From Ligustrum vulgare (taxonomy: Eukaryota > Streptophyta > Magnoliopsida > Lamiales > Oleaceae), in the NCBI GenBank assembly GCA_963555705.1, contig OY743184.1:24030859-24094858 (forward strand): a stretch of DNA of 64,000 nt, given 5' to 3'. Both the position numbers and the translations under genes were made by a program. The notes beneath the pieces are model-generated. The model had not been told where the DNA came from, searched no databases, and saw only the letters and a program-made list of their open reading frames with translations. Shown here piece after piece: positions 47,740 to 58,714 of this stretch; the stretch's first letter is position 1; each line of letters begins with the position of its first letter.

Positions 47740-47956
47740 GCCTCTGTTTGTTAAACCATGATATTTATAAATATTATTTATAAATAATGATGTATCAATA
47801 TTTTGTTAGTCTATTTATTTGAAATGTCAAAAATGATAAACGGAAATTTTTGATCAATTAAAATTATTGATCTTTCAATAAAATGGATTAATGAGATACT
47901 CACATATGATTGCTTATAAACTAAATTTATAAATATTTTTTTACCAAACGGAGGCC
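47740..47956. mobile_element. MITE with about 35-bp inverted termini
   Basis: GCCTCTGTTTGTTAAACC... at the left pairs with inverted GGCCTCCGTTTGGTAAA... at the right, and both arms continue with ATATTTATAAAT. CTA flanks both sides, suggesting a PIF/Harbinger (Tourist-like) 3-bp target. It is about 217 bp and non-coding. Confidence 0.7.
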
Positions 47957-48119
47957 CTAATTTTTCACTTGCTAATACTCTTTTATGACTTGTTTCACAT
48001 GAGTTAATATTGAATATTATATATTAGAACCATAAGCATGATATTATTCAGTATTAGGGCGGTATTATGTTTAATTTAATTTCTCGCAATAGTGATAAGT
48101 TTGTTTTACACATTATATT

Positions 48120-48254
48120 ATTTTATTTTCTTTTATTTTCTTTTTTATTATTATTACTAATAATAAACCCATCCAAATTCCCCCAAGAAACTCGAACCTA
48201 GGTTGTCAAAGCCTGGGAAAAGGACCGCCAACCACTAGGTTAAGCCCTGGTCTG
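48120..48254 (-). mobile_element. tRNA-derived SINE with 11-bp target duplications
   Basis: On the minus strand an A-box-like GCTTAACCTAGTGGTTGG is followed about 35 bp later by a B-box-like GGTTCGAGTTTC, an internal RNA polymerase III promoter. The 3' end is A-rich (AAAATAAAAGAAAATAAAA). The element is flanked by exact copies of CACATTATATT at 48,109-48,119 and 48,255-48,265, as expected for LINE-mediated insertion. It is 135 bp and non-coding. It resembles the Au-type plant SINEs, but family membership needs alignment. Confidence 0.88.
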
Positions 48255-48265
48255 CACATTATATT

Positions 48266-48779
48266 CATACTTATAAACTTGATAAATATTTGTATAATTA
48301 AGCAAAAAGTTACTTAATTTAGTGTAAATATTTATATTGTAGGGAAACTCGAACCGGAAGCATTTTGATTGAAAAGAGAATTTTGAGTTTAATTAAAATT
48401 AATTCTAAGCAATTGAAAATCAATCGAATCGAATTAAACAAGATTCATAAGAAGCAATTAGAGGGAAGTTTTAAGTTTTGAGAGTGAAATTTAATACTTT
48501 GAAAGTTTAGGGACTGATATGCACATTTTTAGGCAGTTGAACACCGCATCGTGTTGTAATCGCATTAACCTGCTCTACAAAATTAGTATCTATATTATTG
48601 GGCAGTGGATCTGGAGCTCTGTTTGCAAAAACCTGTGTCATGTCTCATTTGTATCTCCAAAATTTTAATTGAAGCATGTTAATTTTGCCGAGTAATTTGT
48701 CTTTCTCATATACTACTATGTATTTTCCATTAATTTTCCAAATATCTCCTTAAGTGCAAGCTTCTTTTCTCCAAATATC
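48266..48779. other. Unassigned spacer
   Basis: No gene or repeat recognised between the SINE and the truncated Retand-like element. Confidence 0.45.
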
Positions 48780-49672
48780 TCACGAACGGACCTCTCTGGT
48801 CCTCTGTTCGCACCTATTTCTAGGCAGTTGTGCTCGGGGGCGAGCTTCTTCAGCCTTGCTCCCGCGCCTATTTCTGAATAACCCACCTATTCTGCTAAAG
48901 ACACTATTAGATCTTGATGGGGAAGCTTCCCCATGATATTCAAGAGGGGGGCTATGCTCTTTTGATGCTTCATAAACAAGGTCCTTGTAAAATGGCATGG
49001 AATTCACCTCGACATTAATGGGTGGCACATTGTGATAGTACGAAGCGGTGCTTGCATCAGAAGGTGAGAAGTGCGATTGGTCTGAGGGTAATGCTGTGGT
49101 GCTATTGATTCATGCGTCACATACCCTCCAGCCATGTAAGCATTCAAAGCGACAGTCTGTTCGATTTATTACTTTTTCATTTCTAGCATTTGGGCGGCCA
49201 TGCGCGTCATATCTCGCAACATGCGCCTACTTTGGTGCCTGGGATAGGGGTTAGGCTGTGGGGCCTCTTCGTTAGCATTTTCAGAATGGTCATTGGAGTG
49301 CATTTCCTCGTTGTTTCCGTATTGTTCTTTCCTACTTCTCAGGGGTTGGCATAATTATCGCTCTCACTCATTTTTGCAGTGAGTTAATGGCTATCCCTTT
49401 TCGAGGTGGGTAGCTTGTATTTCAAAGTTACAAACCTTCCTTTTAGGTTTGATGAACTTATTTTCCAAAGTTTTGAGCCTTTCTTCAAGGTTGATAAACT
49501 TATTTTTCCAAAGTTTTGAGCCTTTCTTCAAGGTTGATAAACATATTTTTCAAAGTTTTAAGTCTTTCTTCAAGGTTGATAAACTTATTTTTCAAAGTTT
49601 TGTCTAGTTTATTACCATGTGATTTTGTGGTTAGAGGTGTGGTTTCCTACAGACAACGTCAAAATATTGACC
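48780..49672 (-). pseudogene. Leader and gag-region remnant of a Retand-like element F
   Basis: On the minus strand the LTR at about 49,680 is followed by TTTTGACGTTGTCTGTAGGAA, close to the TTGACGCCGTCTGTGGGAA found after the LTR of element D, so it is the primer-binding region. Then come a 42-bp tandem repeat (49,445-49,607) and a short frame (49,028-48,780) that is acidic then Arg-rich. No gag core domain is recognisable and the element stops near 48,780 without pol. Frame changes are present in the repeat. Confidence 0.55.
49445..49607 (-). repeat. Four-copy 42-bp coding tandem repeat
   Basis: Units start at about 49,445, 49,487, 49,530 and 49,572 (42-43 bp each). On the minus strand each encodes a 14-residue, two-heptad block of the form KTLKNKFINLEERL. 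An extra T in the second unit shifts the frame. Such blocks form coiled coils, fitting a gag-type structural protein. Confidence 0.85.
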
Positions 49673-49674
49673 AC

Positions 49675-50346
49675 AAAATTTGATATGACCTTGGATTAAC
49701 ATGTCTCGGCTCCTCCCTCTCAAGTACATGAACTTCTGTGCACTAAGACACACGATCAGTTTGCAAAGGGGCCAGGGTGACCCCCGTTTGCACTCTGACG
49801 CCCAAGTCAAGACCCATTTCAAGTAAATATATGTTGAATACGAGAAATATAAGTGTGTAAAAGAGAGAAAATGGAGTAAGAGTAGTATATTGAGTTAGAG
49901 TATAGAATTGCTAACCTTTTTCTTGAAGACACCTTTGATTTATAGATAGTAGAAGTAATCGTCTTGGACGGTGACACATGTCGCGCTTTACATGTGTCAT
50001 GCCCCTAACCGTTCATAAGGTAGACCAACTGTTTGGTCATAATCATTACTACCTATTGTAGAGTTACGGTCGCCATCATAACTCTAGTAAAGGCGCTGTC
50101 CCATCGAGTTACAACTTCCAGGAAGGTCAAATCCCCCGATACATCTGGCCAGTGTTGTCACTGATCTAGGGCATGTACCTCTGATAACCAGCTCGGAACA
50201 AGCAGTTCGGTCATAAGGGGTTTGGCCAATATATCGCCTCGACGATGCCATAACTCAGAAGGCTTCGAGCACCTCTGGTAACTAGTGGGTCCCACATGGG
50301 CTCCCATGAGTGATGTGTTAAGCTTAATTTAGGTATGGTCATAACA
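49675..50346 (-). repeat. LTR of Retand-like element F
   Basis: On the minus strand it starts TGTTATGACCATACC at 50,346 and runs to about 49,675, just before the primer-binding region. A TATA box (CTATAAATC, about 49,937-49,945) and GC-rich U3 fit an LTR. The inner boundary is approximate. No partner LTR was found in the window. Confidence 0.65.
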
Positions 50347-51069
50347 AATTTTTCTGGAAGAGCCAAATCGTTGATAAGATCATAGTATAATACTTTGTTT
50401 CATTACAATCATCTATAAAATTCCCAAAAAGTTCAACAGTCTAAGTTTCAATTTGGCTAAGCCAGGATATCCATCATTGCATAAGATCAGAGCATAATAC
50501 GTAGTTTCATTATAGTTAACATTAATAGAAGCTAAAATTCCTACAAAGACAAACCCAAATACTGATGTTGCCCAGTTGAGAGTAGCGTATTTCTATATTG
50601 GGCTCCATTCCTCCATCCGCAAATCAAGAAAATAGCACAATGGCTAAACACTTACAAAATCTCATAATACACAATTTAATGTCCATATATGTATGTATGT
50701 TACCGGAGAAAGAAGAGTATAGCGCTTGAAGAGGGAGCAGAGAAAAGTAACCCACACACAAACCATTCTCAATTTAAAACTCTAGCACAAACCACTCTAA
50801 AAAATTATGGTAACTGCCTCGACTAATTCAACTATTCAATAATTTTAAAATCCACTGATTCAACCACCCTCAATAATTTAGAATCTATTATAATTGAGAT
50901 TCTGATCAAAATTAATTGACCAGAATACTTTATTATTATATAGATATATAGATAGATTTGAGTGGATTATTGTTAAACATAATTTGGGCATATTATTTTT
51001 ACTGTAATATTATTATGTACTTTATTTTGCCCCTATTTGGTATTCATTTAAAAAAAATAAAATAATTAA
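50347..51069. other. Unassigned intergenic DNA
   Basis: Nothing recognisable. It lies between two LTR remnants. Confidence 0.45.
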
Positions 51070-51960
51070 TTGTTCGTTAATCGTAAGTGTACGGATCGCA
51101 CAAGTTATAAAGTGGATTTTAAGTTTGCGTATCGTTCCCACATGGATTCCGCAAATTGTATTTTAGACTACTATTCTATAATCGAAACTAAGAAAACTTT
51201 GATTTTTGGAATTTTGTTTAGAAAACTAAACTAAAGATTAAACTAAAAATGAAGAGAAAATTTGATTTAAAACTATGAAATACAGACACGTTAGAATTAT
51301 GAATCCATTTTGACTCTGTCATCCATATTTTAACCAAATTATTTAAATACAATTTATAGGTTTTGAAAATCTATATTCCAAATATTGTTAAGACTTCCTT
51401 TCGGATAAGAATTAACACATTTTCCTATACACGACCCGACTATATTTCTATGATGAATCCAAATCTATAGAAAAGCATTGCAAGATTTATGAATACTATA
51501 GCAGATAATACAAAGTATAGGGGTATATTTCTATCCATTATCGTACTTTGTGGCAATTAAAATGAGTATAATGAAATCCTAATATTTTTTAATTATAAAT
51601 CATAACCTAAAATCATACAACTAGTGATCAAGTAATTGCATAATAGTAAAACCATGAATCAATTGCTCAAATCCATAAATTGCATGAAATAAATAATAGA
51701 TTAAAACATAGATTCAAGAATTCAAAACTTCATCACAATTCTAACACTACTAACCTAGCCTAGAAAAATAATTAAAAATAAATACCAAGAATAATAAAAG
51801 GATGTCACCCTATTCATCTTCTTGGAATTGTATTTTCAATTATGGTCTTGACCTTGCATGGATCCCTTGGCACTTTGACAGCATTGTGGCATGAATTGAA
51901 CAAGTTGGGACCCCCAGAAACGTGCCTAAGGTCTGGTATTTATAAATCAGATCAAAGTAC
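51070..51960 (-). repeat. LTR A-type fragment, inverted
   Basis: On the minus strand it carries a TATA-like ATTTATAAATACC (about 51,936-51,950), then CTTAGGCACG, GGGTGACATCC, the CTTTCGGATAAG-type region in complement and the U5 block GTGGGAACGATACGC. These match LTR A from its TATA box to its U5 end. The U3 half with the palindromes is missing. It is a truncated solo piece. Confidence 0.75.
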
Positions 51961-52286
51961 AGGTTACTTGGAAGCAAAGAATGCTGAAAACAGCTTCCAA
52001 ATTTGCCTCCAAAATAATTCCAACCGAACAAGGAAAGTTACCTTCGCGGCAGATCTTTTTGTCGCTGCACAACATTCAATATTTTAATCATATCTTTCTA
52101 TTCTCTTATCCGGTTGATGTGATTCAAACTTCCTTAGAAATAAAACTTAAAAGGGGTACATTTCTTTATGAAATAATATTTTCCCAATTCGAAAGTTTAC
52201 TACCCCGAAATTAGGTTTCAAAGTCTCACTAAAAATCTGTCCGAAAATCTTGTGTGATTGAATCAGTTTATGGTAATATTCTTATC
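51961..52286. other. Unassigned spacer
   Basis: It may include diverged upstream coding DNA of the LINE pseudogene, but no motif supports it. Confidence 0.4.
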
Positions 52287-52590
52287 TAGTGTTGATAATG
52301 AGCCGAGCCGGCTCAGGCCTTTGACTCGTCCCTCAAGGGCCAAGCCTTGAGCTTAGCCCACGAGCCATGTATATAATTTTTTTTTTTTCATTTTTTCAAA
52401 AACACGAGCCCATGAGCTCGGTCGTAGCTCGTTACCACGATCCGTTCGTGAAAAACGAGCCGTGCGGCTCGTTTGTTAATTTCCTTGTTTGACTCGTGTT
52501 CGAGCTAGTGGATTGGACGAGCCGAGCTGCTCGTGGCTCATGTTTTGACGAGCTAAGCCGACGAGCCGCTCAACCTATTTTCCATCTCTA
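52287..52590. mobile_element. hAT-type MITE, GCTCG-rich family, with 8-bp target duplication
   Basis: It has termini TAGTGTTGATAATGAG and inverted TAGAGATGGAAAATAG. Exact 8-bp copies of TTCTTATC flank it (52,279-52,286 and 52,591-52,598). The body is rich in GAGCCG/GCTCG motifs like the 42,774 copy. Removing it restores continuity with the LINE-like pseudogene frame. Confidence 0.82.
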
Positions 52591-52598
52591 TTCTTATC

Positions 52599-52676
52599 AC
52601 ATTTCATTCCTTTTTGAAAACGAAGTTGATATAAGAAGGGTTATTAATGGCGATCCATGGTTTTTTGAAAGGCGGT
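52599..52676 (+). pseudogene. LINE ORF1-like (DUF4283) pseudogene, part 1
   Basis: The frame encodes FLFENEVDIRRVINGDPW, matching the DUF4283 domain of plant LINE ORF1 and related proteins. It is cut at 52,676 by Retand-like element D and resumes in the same frame at 62,864. Confidence 0.75.
52672..52676. repeat. Target-site duplication of element D, left copy
   Basis: GCGGT directly precedes the left LTR and recurs directly after the right LTR at 62,859-62,863. Confidence 0.92.
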
Positions 52677-53394
52677 TGATCGGTATTATTTTTCTACTCC
52701 CTAACTTTACGGAGAATTCCACGACCCGACATGTTGAGGTCGCGGTCTTCCCTTGACCGACCCCTCGAGGTCATGAAATTCCTTTAACCGACCTGTTATC
52801 GAAAGCTTCATGGTCGGCATATGGCCGACCTCTTCGCTGTTCAACAATAACCGATGGTGCCTCCTTGATATACCCGGTCTCATGAAGGTCGGGGTCATCC
52901 CGATCTGCTTCATTTGGACAGTTGGAGATAAGATCGTTTCTTGCCTACCTGTGGCCCGTATTTGCAGGCTTCCAAACCCCTTTCATCACTGGGCCTCCTT
53001 AATGGGCCATATACTTGAGCCTCAAGATAATACATGATCCACAAGGAAACCCTTTACAAAAAGGAAACTGAATCCTTATAAGTATGGAATTCTTCTTAAA
53101 AGGTAAGTTTATTACAAAAGGACTCCTTCCTTAAATACAGGAAGTTATGGGCTTTTTCAGCCCTATAAATACAGTTCTTTTCATAACAAATTATTCATTC
53201 ACAATTATTTACGTTTTTCTAGTTAAATATTCTCTCTACCTTTTTCCAGAAAACTAATTCTCACACCGGAGGGGCGACGGGGAGAATCCTCCTCGCCTTT
53301 TTTGCAGGTCATCCCAGGCGAGTTCATCATCTTTTCCAGCAATCAATTGTCATCAGATTCTGCCACGTCAAGGTTAGGATTTTTGACAGCATCA
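52677..53394 (+). repeat. 5' LTR of element D (718 bp)
   Basis: The ends TGAT...ATCA form a 4-bp inverted repeat. A TATA box (CTATAAATAC) lies at 53,163-53,172. The U3 part is rich in GGTCGG/CCGACC motifs. Confidence 0.93.
53163..53172 (+). promoter_or_regulatory. TATA box of element D 5' LTR
   Basis: CTATAAATAC would drive the genomic transcript. The equivalent region is deleted from the 3' LTR. Confidence 0.65.
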
Positions 53395-53415
53395 ATTGAC
53401 GCCGTCTGTGGGAAG
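53395..53415 (+). other. Primer-binding region of element D
   Basis: ATTGACGCCGTCTGTGGGAAG directly follows the LTR. The form (TTG)RCGCCGTCTGTGGGAA is typical of plant Tat-lineage elements. I have not assigned the tRNA. Confidence 0.7.
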
Positions 53416-53429
53416 AGATACAACTAGCC

Positions 53430-54212
53430 ATGGTTAATAGACGCCAAGCCCGTCCCTCCGCATCCACTGGTCAATCCCTTCCAGCCAACACCTCGGCTGA
53501 GGATGATAATCCTCCACCTCTTGAAGATGTCGAGGAAGAACAAAACCCATAGGTCACTCCATAAAATGAACCTGTTAGTCGAGAAGATTTAAACGAACTT
53601 CAGCAGCAGCTCCCCAAACTTCGTTAAGCTCTTCAACAACAGAACAGTCATCAAGCGCAACCTGACCCGAACACTCCAGGCACAATCCCGCGGGAAGATC
53701 TCCAGCCAGCTAATCCTGTGGCTGACAACTCCCCGGGGATGAGGGGTGCCCATCCCATGACAGAAGGATCTGCCAACTTGACACAGCAAGAGCTCTCAAG
53801 AATCATTTAGGAAGGAATTGCTGATGGAATCCGACATAATACCCAGGGTCGGACGTCATTCGTGAGAAGAACCCCCTTTACTCTTGAAATAACATCCTTT
53901 CCCTTGCCCGATCGATTTAAATATCCTCGAATAAAGGAATATGATGGAACAACAGATCCTAACAACCACTTGAATACCTACACTGATGTCATGGACATGC
54001 AGAATGCTCCCGATCAGATTCTGTACAAGGCCTTCCCGCAAACCTTGACAAATTCAGCTCGAGACTGGTTTTCTACGATACCTCCAGGATCCATCTCTTC
54101 CTTTGCAGATCTTACTGAGAAGTTCACTGCTTTCTTTGCAAGTAGCAAAAGAATCAAGAAGACCGCCGCGTCCCTCATGCAGTTAAAGCAAGCTCAGAAT
54201 GAGACGCTGTGA
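53430..54212 (+). pseudogene. gag N-terminal part of element D
   Basis: From ATG 53,430 the frame runs through a charged, Pro/Gln-rich leader to a gag domain (PLPDRFKYPRIKEYDGTTDP, HLNTYTDVMDMQNAP, ARDWFSTIPPGSI). Stops fall at 53,550 (TAG), 53,562 (TAA), 53,625 (TAA), 53,808 (TAG) and 54,210 (TGA). At several the expected residue is Gln or Arg, as if CAG, CAA or CGA had become stops. No frameshift is needed, so the protein was lost by nonsense changes. It would build the virus-like particle. Confidence 0.85.
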
Positions 54213-55160
54213 GAGTTCATGACTCGGTTTAACGCTGAAAGACTTCATATTCCAGATCTTCATATATCATCAGCAATTTCAGCCCTTACCTTGGCGATTC
54301 GAGGCCCGAAATTCAGAATGTCCCTGTCCAAGAACCCACCTTCAAATGTAACAGAACTTCTTCGGAGAGCAGAAAAGTACATAAACATGGAGGAAACACT
54401 TTTGTCAATTCGGGCGCAGGATCAAAGGTATGGGACAGTAGCACAGTCTTCACCATCAACAAAGCAGGGGAGTAAGAGATCAAGACAGGAAGATGAGAAA
54501 AACTCTTCCCGAAGTAACCATAGGGAGAATGGTCATGGACATCAGAGTTTAACTCCGCTAAACACACCACGATCTCACATTCTGATAGAAATCAAAGGAC
54601 GGGAAGATTTGGGATGGCCCAAGCCTATTAAAGGGAAAGTCGACGAAAAGAATCGACATAATTATTGTGACTTTCACAAGAGCCCGGGTCATACCACGGA
54701 TGAGTGCAGAACTTTGAAACAGGAGATAGAAGCCCTCATAAAAAGGGGCTTCCTGGGGCACTACATAAAGAGAGACGATAAAGAGCATGAAAAAGGGGAA
54801 GAGAATACCAGATCCGCTGGCGTCATAAATTTTATCGTCGGAGGAATAGCATCTGGAGGTGATTCGAATAATGCGCGAAAGAACCATGCCCGTGCACTGA
54901 GTGATCGGGAAGACAGGTCGGGATGTCATGACCATGAGGTCTCGGACAGCATCAGCTTCAGCAATGCTGACATGAAAGGGATTTCTTATCCTCATGACGA
55001 TGTTGTTGTTATCAGTGCAACTATCACCAATTTTGATGTCAGGAGGGTGCTAGTCGACAATGGGAGCGCAGCCAACGTTCTTTTCTTGGAAGCTTTCAAT
55101 CAGATGCAACTTCCCAAAGACCGGCTTCGATAGGTCATTACTCCCCTAACTGGGTTTTGA
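54213..55160 (+). pseudogene. gag C-terminus and aspartic protease of element D
   Basis: The frame continues gag without a gap after the TGA at 54,210. In the ORF counted from 54,219, residues about 1-60 end the gag helical domain. A degenerate zinc knuckle is at about 150-163 (YCDFHKSPGHTTDEC, C-x2-H-x4-H-x4-C). The protease active site is at about 277-284, VLVDNGSAANVLF. DNGS replaces the general DSGA/DTGS but is normal for this lineage. Stops at 55,131 (TAG) and 55,158 (TGA) separate it from the downstream polyprotein, though the frame itself continues. Confidence 0.85.
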
Positions 55161-57293
55161 GGAGGAACCGTGAAACCCGAAGGCCTAATTGACCTTCCCA
55201 CTTCACTAGGATCAGAAGAGAAGCGTGTAACGAAGATGACTCCGTTCCAAGTCGTCAAAACTCCTATGGCCTACAATGCAATCTTGGGAAGGCCATTCTT
55301 GAACAGCCTCAAAGCTATAGTATCAACTTATCACCTGGAAATCAAGTTCCCAACTTCCACAGGCATAGCAACTATTCAGGGAAACCAATCGGTAGCCAAA
55401 AGTTGCTATATCAACTGCATTGGAAAATATAAGACAGATTTGATGTCAATAGAACTTCGTCTCGAAGAAAGAATGTCGCCAGTAGAAAAGTTGGAAGAGG
55501 TTCATGTCTCAGAAGGGAAGGGCTTCACAATTGGGAAAGAGCTCCCCAAAATAATGAAGGAAGAGTTGTCACAATGTTTAAAGAAGAATATCGATGTATT
55601 TGCATGGAGTGCTGAAGATATGCCCGGGATAGATCCCGAGCTTGTCGAACACAAGCTGAACGTCATGCCCGACAAGAAACCCGTGAAACAGCGAAGAAGA
55701 CAGTTTGCCACAGAAAGAAGGCAGATAATAAAAGAGAAAATAGATAAGCTCTTGAAAGCAGGATTCATCAAAGAGGTGAAGTATCCAGAGTGGCTAGCCA
55801 ATTTGGTCTTGGTAAAGAAGCCAAATGGCAAGTGGCGAGTTTGTATAGACTTCACAGATTTGAATAGAGCATGTCCAAAAGACAGTTATCCTCTTCCCAG
55901 GATCGACAGGTTGGTGGATTCCACATCAGGATCCGAACTTTACAGTTTCTTAGACGCATTCTCGAGATATCATCAGATTCGAATGGCACAGGAAGATCAG
56001 GAAAAAACTTCCTTCATGGCAGATGAAGGAATATACTGCTACAAGGTCATGCCATTTGGGTTGAAGAATGCGGGAGCTACTTATCAAAGGTTGGTTAACA
56101 TGGTCTTCTCCAGACACATCGGGCTTAATATTGAAGTCTACATTGATGATATGGTCGTAAAAAGCTCAAGAAAGAAAGACCACATTGCTGACCTTGAGGA
56201 CATATTCAGTACACTTAGAAAACATCGGATGAAAATAAATCCTGCAAAGTGCGCCTTCGGAGTAGGCTCGAGAAAGTTCTTGGGATTCATGATCACTCAG
56301 AGAGGTATCGAAGCTAATCCAGATAAAATCTCAGCCCTAGCATCCATGGAACCTCCCCGAAACATCAGAGAAGTGCAGAAGTTAACAGGGAGAGTAGCAG
56401 CATTGGGTAGATTTATGTCAAGGGCAACGGACAAATGTTTTCCCTTCTTCAAAAATCTTCGAGGAAACAAGGACTTCAGATGGGATGAGGAATGCGAGGT
56501 CTCCTTCAGGAAGTTGAAAGAATACTTGGGAACACCTCCGATACTGGTAAAGCCGAATCCAGGGGACAATCTGTTCTTATATCTAGCCGTATCAGATCAT
56601 GCGGTGAGCGCCGTTTTGGTCAAAGAAGATGAGAAGATTCAAAAACCGATATATTACGTCAGTAAGATGATGTTGGACGCGGAAACCCGATATACACTAG
56701 CGGAGCAGCTCGCACTTGCCTTGGTTACAGTAGCAAGAAAGTTAAGACCGTATTTTCAAGCCCATGCCGTAACTGTCCTCACAAATCAGGCCTTGAAGCA
56801 AATCTTACAGAAACCAGATGTATCCGGCCGTCTACTGAAGTGGTCAATCCAGCTTGGAGAGTATGATATCGAGTTCAAACCTCGAATTTCTATCAAAGCA
56901 CGGGTCTTGGCCGACTTCGTCGCCGAACTCTCACCAAGACCTCGGGGGCCAACAGGTCATGACAGGGAAGAGGCCACATGGACCTTACAATTAGATGGAG
57001 CATCGAATGCTGCGGGCTCGGGGGCCGGAATCATATTAAAGAAAGACGACGGCACAATGGAAATTCAGTGTGCAATACGGTTTGACTTCCCAGCAACCAA
57101 TAATGATGCAGAATATGAGGCCGTAATCGCTGGACTTCAAGTAGCACAACATCTGGGGGTCGAGCACATCAAGGTCCTAAGTGATTCACAATTGGTGGTA
57201 GAACAAGTAAACGGCACTTTTGAAGCAAAAGATGAGAAAATGTCATCTTATAGGATGATGGTCTTAGACTTGCAAAGGAAGTTCAAGTCTTGA
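55161..57293 (+). pseudogene. Reverse transcriptase, RNase H and second RNase H-like domain of element D
   Basis: A 707-codon open frame remains. Residues about 1-60 finish the protease (AILGRPFLNSLKAI). RT spans about 165-400, with first catalytic Asp in FLDAFSRYHQI (262), VMPFGLKNAGATYQR and the YIDD box at 324-327, all intact. RNase H is at about 430-560 (YVSKMMLDAETRYT, LTNQALKQIL). A second RNase H-like domain is at about 600-707 (LQLDGASNAAGSGAG, NNDAEYEAVIAGL, SDSQLVVEQVNG), the domain that defines the Tat lineage. The frame then stops at 57,291. RT could be functional alone, but the surrounding gag and integrase are broken. Confidence 0.92.
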
Positions 57294-58426
57294 TGCATAG
57301 ACAAAATTCCAAGGTCCGCCAATCACAAAGCAGATGCTTTGTCAAGACTTACTTCTTCGAATCTAGACCACTTGGAGAGAACCGTGTTTGTACGAACTCT
57401 TCATGAGCCTAGTATAGTACAACAACCCGAGGTCATGGATATTTCAGATCATGAGCCTAGTTGGATGGATCCAATAATTGAATATCTAACATCAGAAAGG
57501 TTTCCAGATGATAAAGTAGAGGCCAGAAAAATCAAAGCAAGGGCCCCGAGGTATACCTTGCTGCAGAATACCTTGTTCCGCTGAAGCTTCACACTTCCTT
57601 ATCTGCGATGCCTAACTCCAAAAAAAGTAGCTCTTGCTATGGCCGAGGTTCAGAAGAAATTTGTGGAGGACACCAGGGAGCAAGAGCTCTAGCATTGAAA
57701 TTAATAAGATACGGGTACTCCTGACCGAACATGAAGAAAGATGCTCTTAATTATGTGAAAGACTGTGACAAGTTCCGAAGATTCGTAGCCCGATTACATC
57801 AACCCGTGGAAGAACTATCCTCAATATTGTGCCCATACCCTTTCGCCCATTGGGGAATCGAGATACTCGGACCATTCCCTATAGCCCGGGGTCAAGTCAA
57901 GTTCCTGGCAGTTGCAGTGGAATATTTCACTAAGTGGGTGGAAGCCGAACCGCTGGCCGTGATCACAGAACAAAAGTTGGAAGCATTTGTGTGGAAATCA
58001 ATAATTTGTCGTTTTGGTCTTCCCAAGACATTAATAACAGATAATGGGCGACAATTTGAGTGCCAAGCCTTCAAGCAATTATTCAAGAATCTGGGGATAG
58101 AACACAGGTTGACCTCCGTTTCGCACCCACAGAGTAATGGGTTAGCTGAAGTTACAAACAGATTCATCTTACAAGACTTGAAGACTCGCCTCGGAAGTGC
58201 CAAGGGAGATTGGCCCGATCTTCTCCCAGAAGTACTTTGGACCAATCGAACCATGTTCAAAACGGCAACAGGGGAAACGCCATTAATGCTTTCCTTTGGG
58301 ATGGAGGCCGCTGTCCCCGTAGAAGTAACCATTCCAAGCTTCCGTACTATGGAAACAAGGTCTCCCGACCACATCGAAGGACATAACCTGACCTTATCAA
58401 ACAATTCTTGTGATTTTTCTAAGTAA
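57294..58426 (+). pseudogene. Integrase of element D
   Basis: 57,339-57,584 carries the connector (DALSRL before it, then HEPSWMDPIIEYL). The zinc-binding region follows with a stop (57,582) and frame changes. The core is at 57,731-58,426. Its first catalytic Asp is replaced by Glu in HWGIEILGPFP (residue 44 of that frame). The second Asp (LITDNGRQF, 104) and the Glu (NGLAEVTNR, 140) are present at the proper spacing. One zinc Cys is lost (CDKF for CDKC). The C-terminal region is cut short after GHNLTLSNN at 58,426. The protein would be inactive. Confidence 0.88.
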
Positions 58427-58714
58427 AAAAGCGTGATCCTATCTTTGAGAAAATCGACTAGAAAGGATCGATCTCGCCCGGCCTCGCTAGACATTTGTCT
58501 TGAACTAAATCTTGATACTGCGAAATGTTAACCCGTGGTTGTAACTACAATAGATGGTCGGTCGTTACCCGATCATATAAACATCAAGATATGGAATTAA
58601 AGCTACTTAATATTTAAAGGTGAAAAGCTTACAAAATCAAAGTCATTCATTAAAAGAGTTTTACAAAGGCTACAGGGTATACCCCGGGCATTACAATGAG
58701 AATTTACAATTACT
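58427..58714. other. Spacer between sense integrase and antisense exons
   Basis: It holds the 3' ends of both transcription units. No coding motif. Confidence 0.5.

Noticed and set aside
49048..49254. 68-codon plus-strand frame
   Set aside because: It lies opposite the gag-region remnant of element F and resembles nothing.
57892..58494. 200-codon minus-strand frame opposite integrase
   Set aside because: It is antisense to the well-supported integrase core and has no family match. The real antisense exons start further right.
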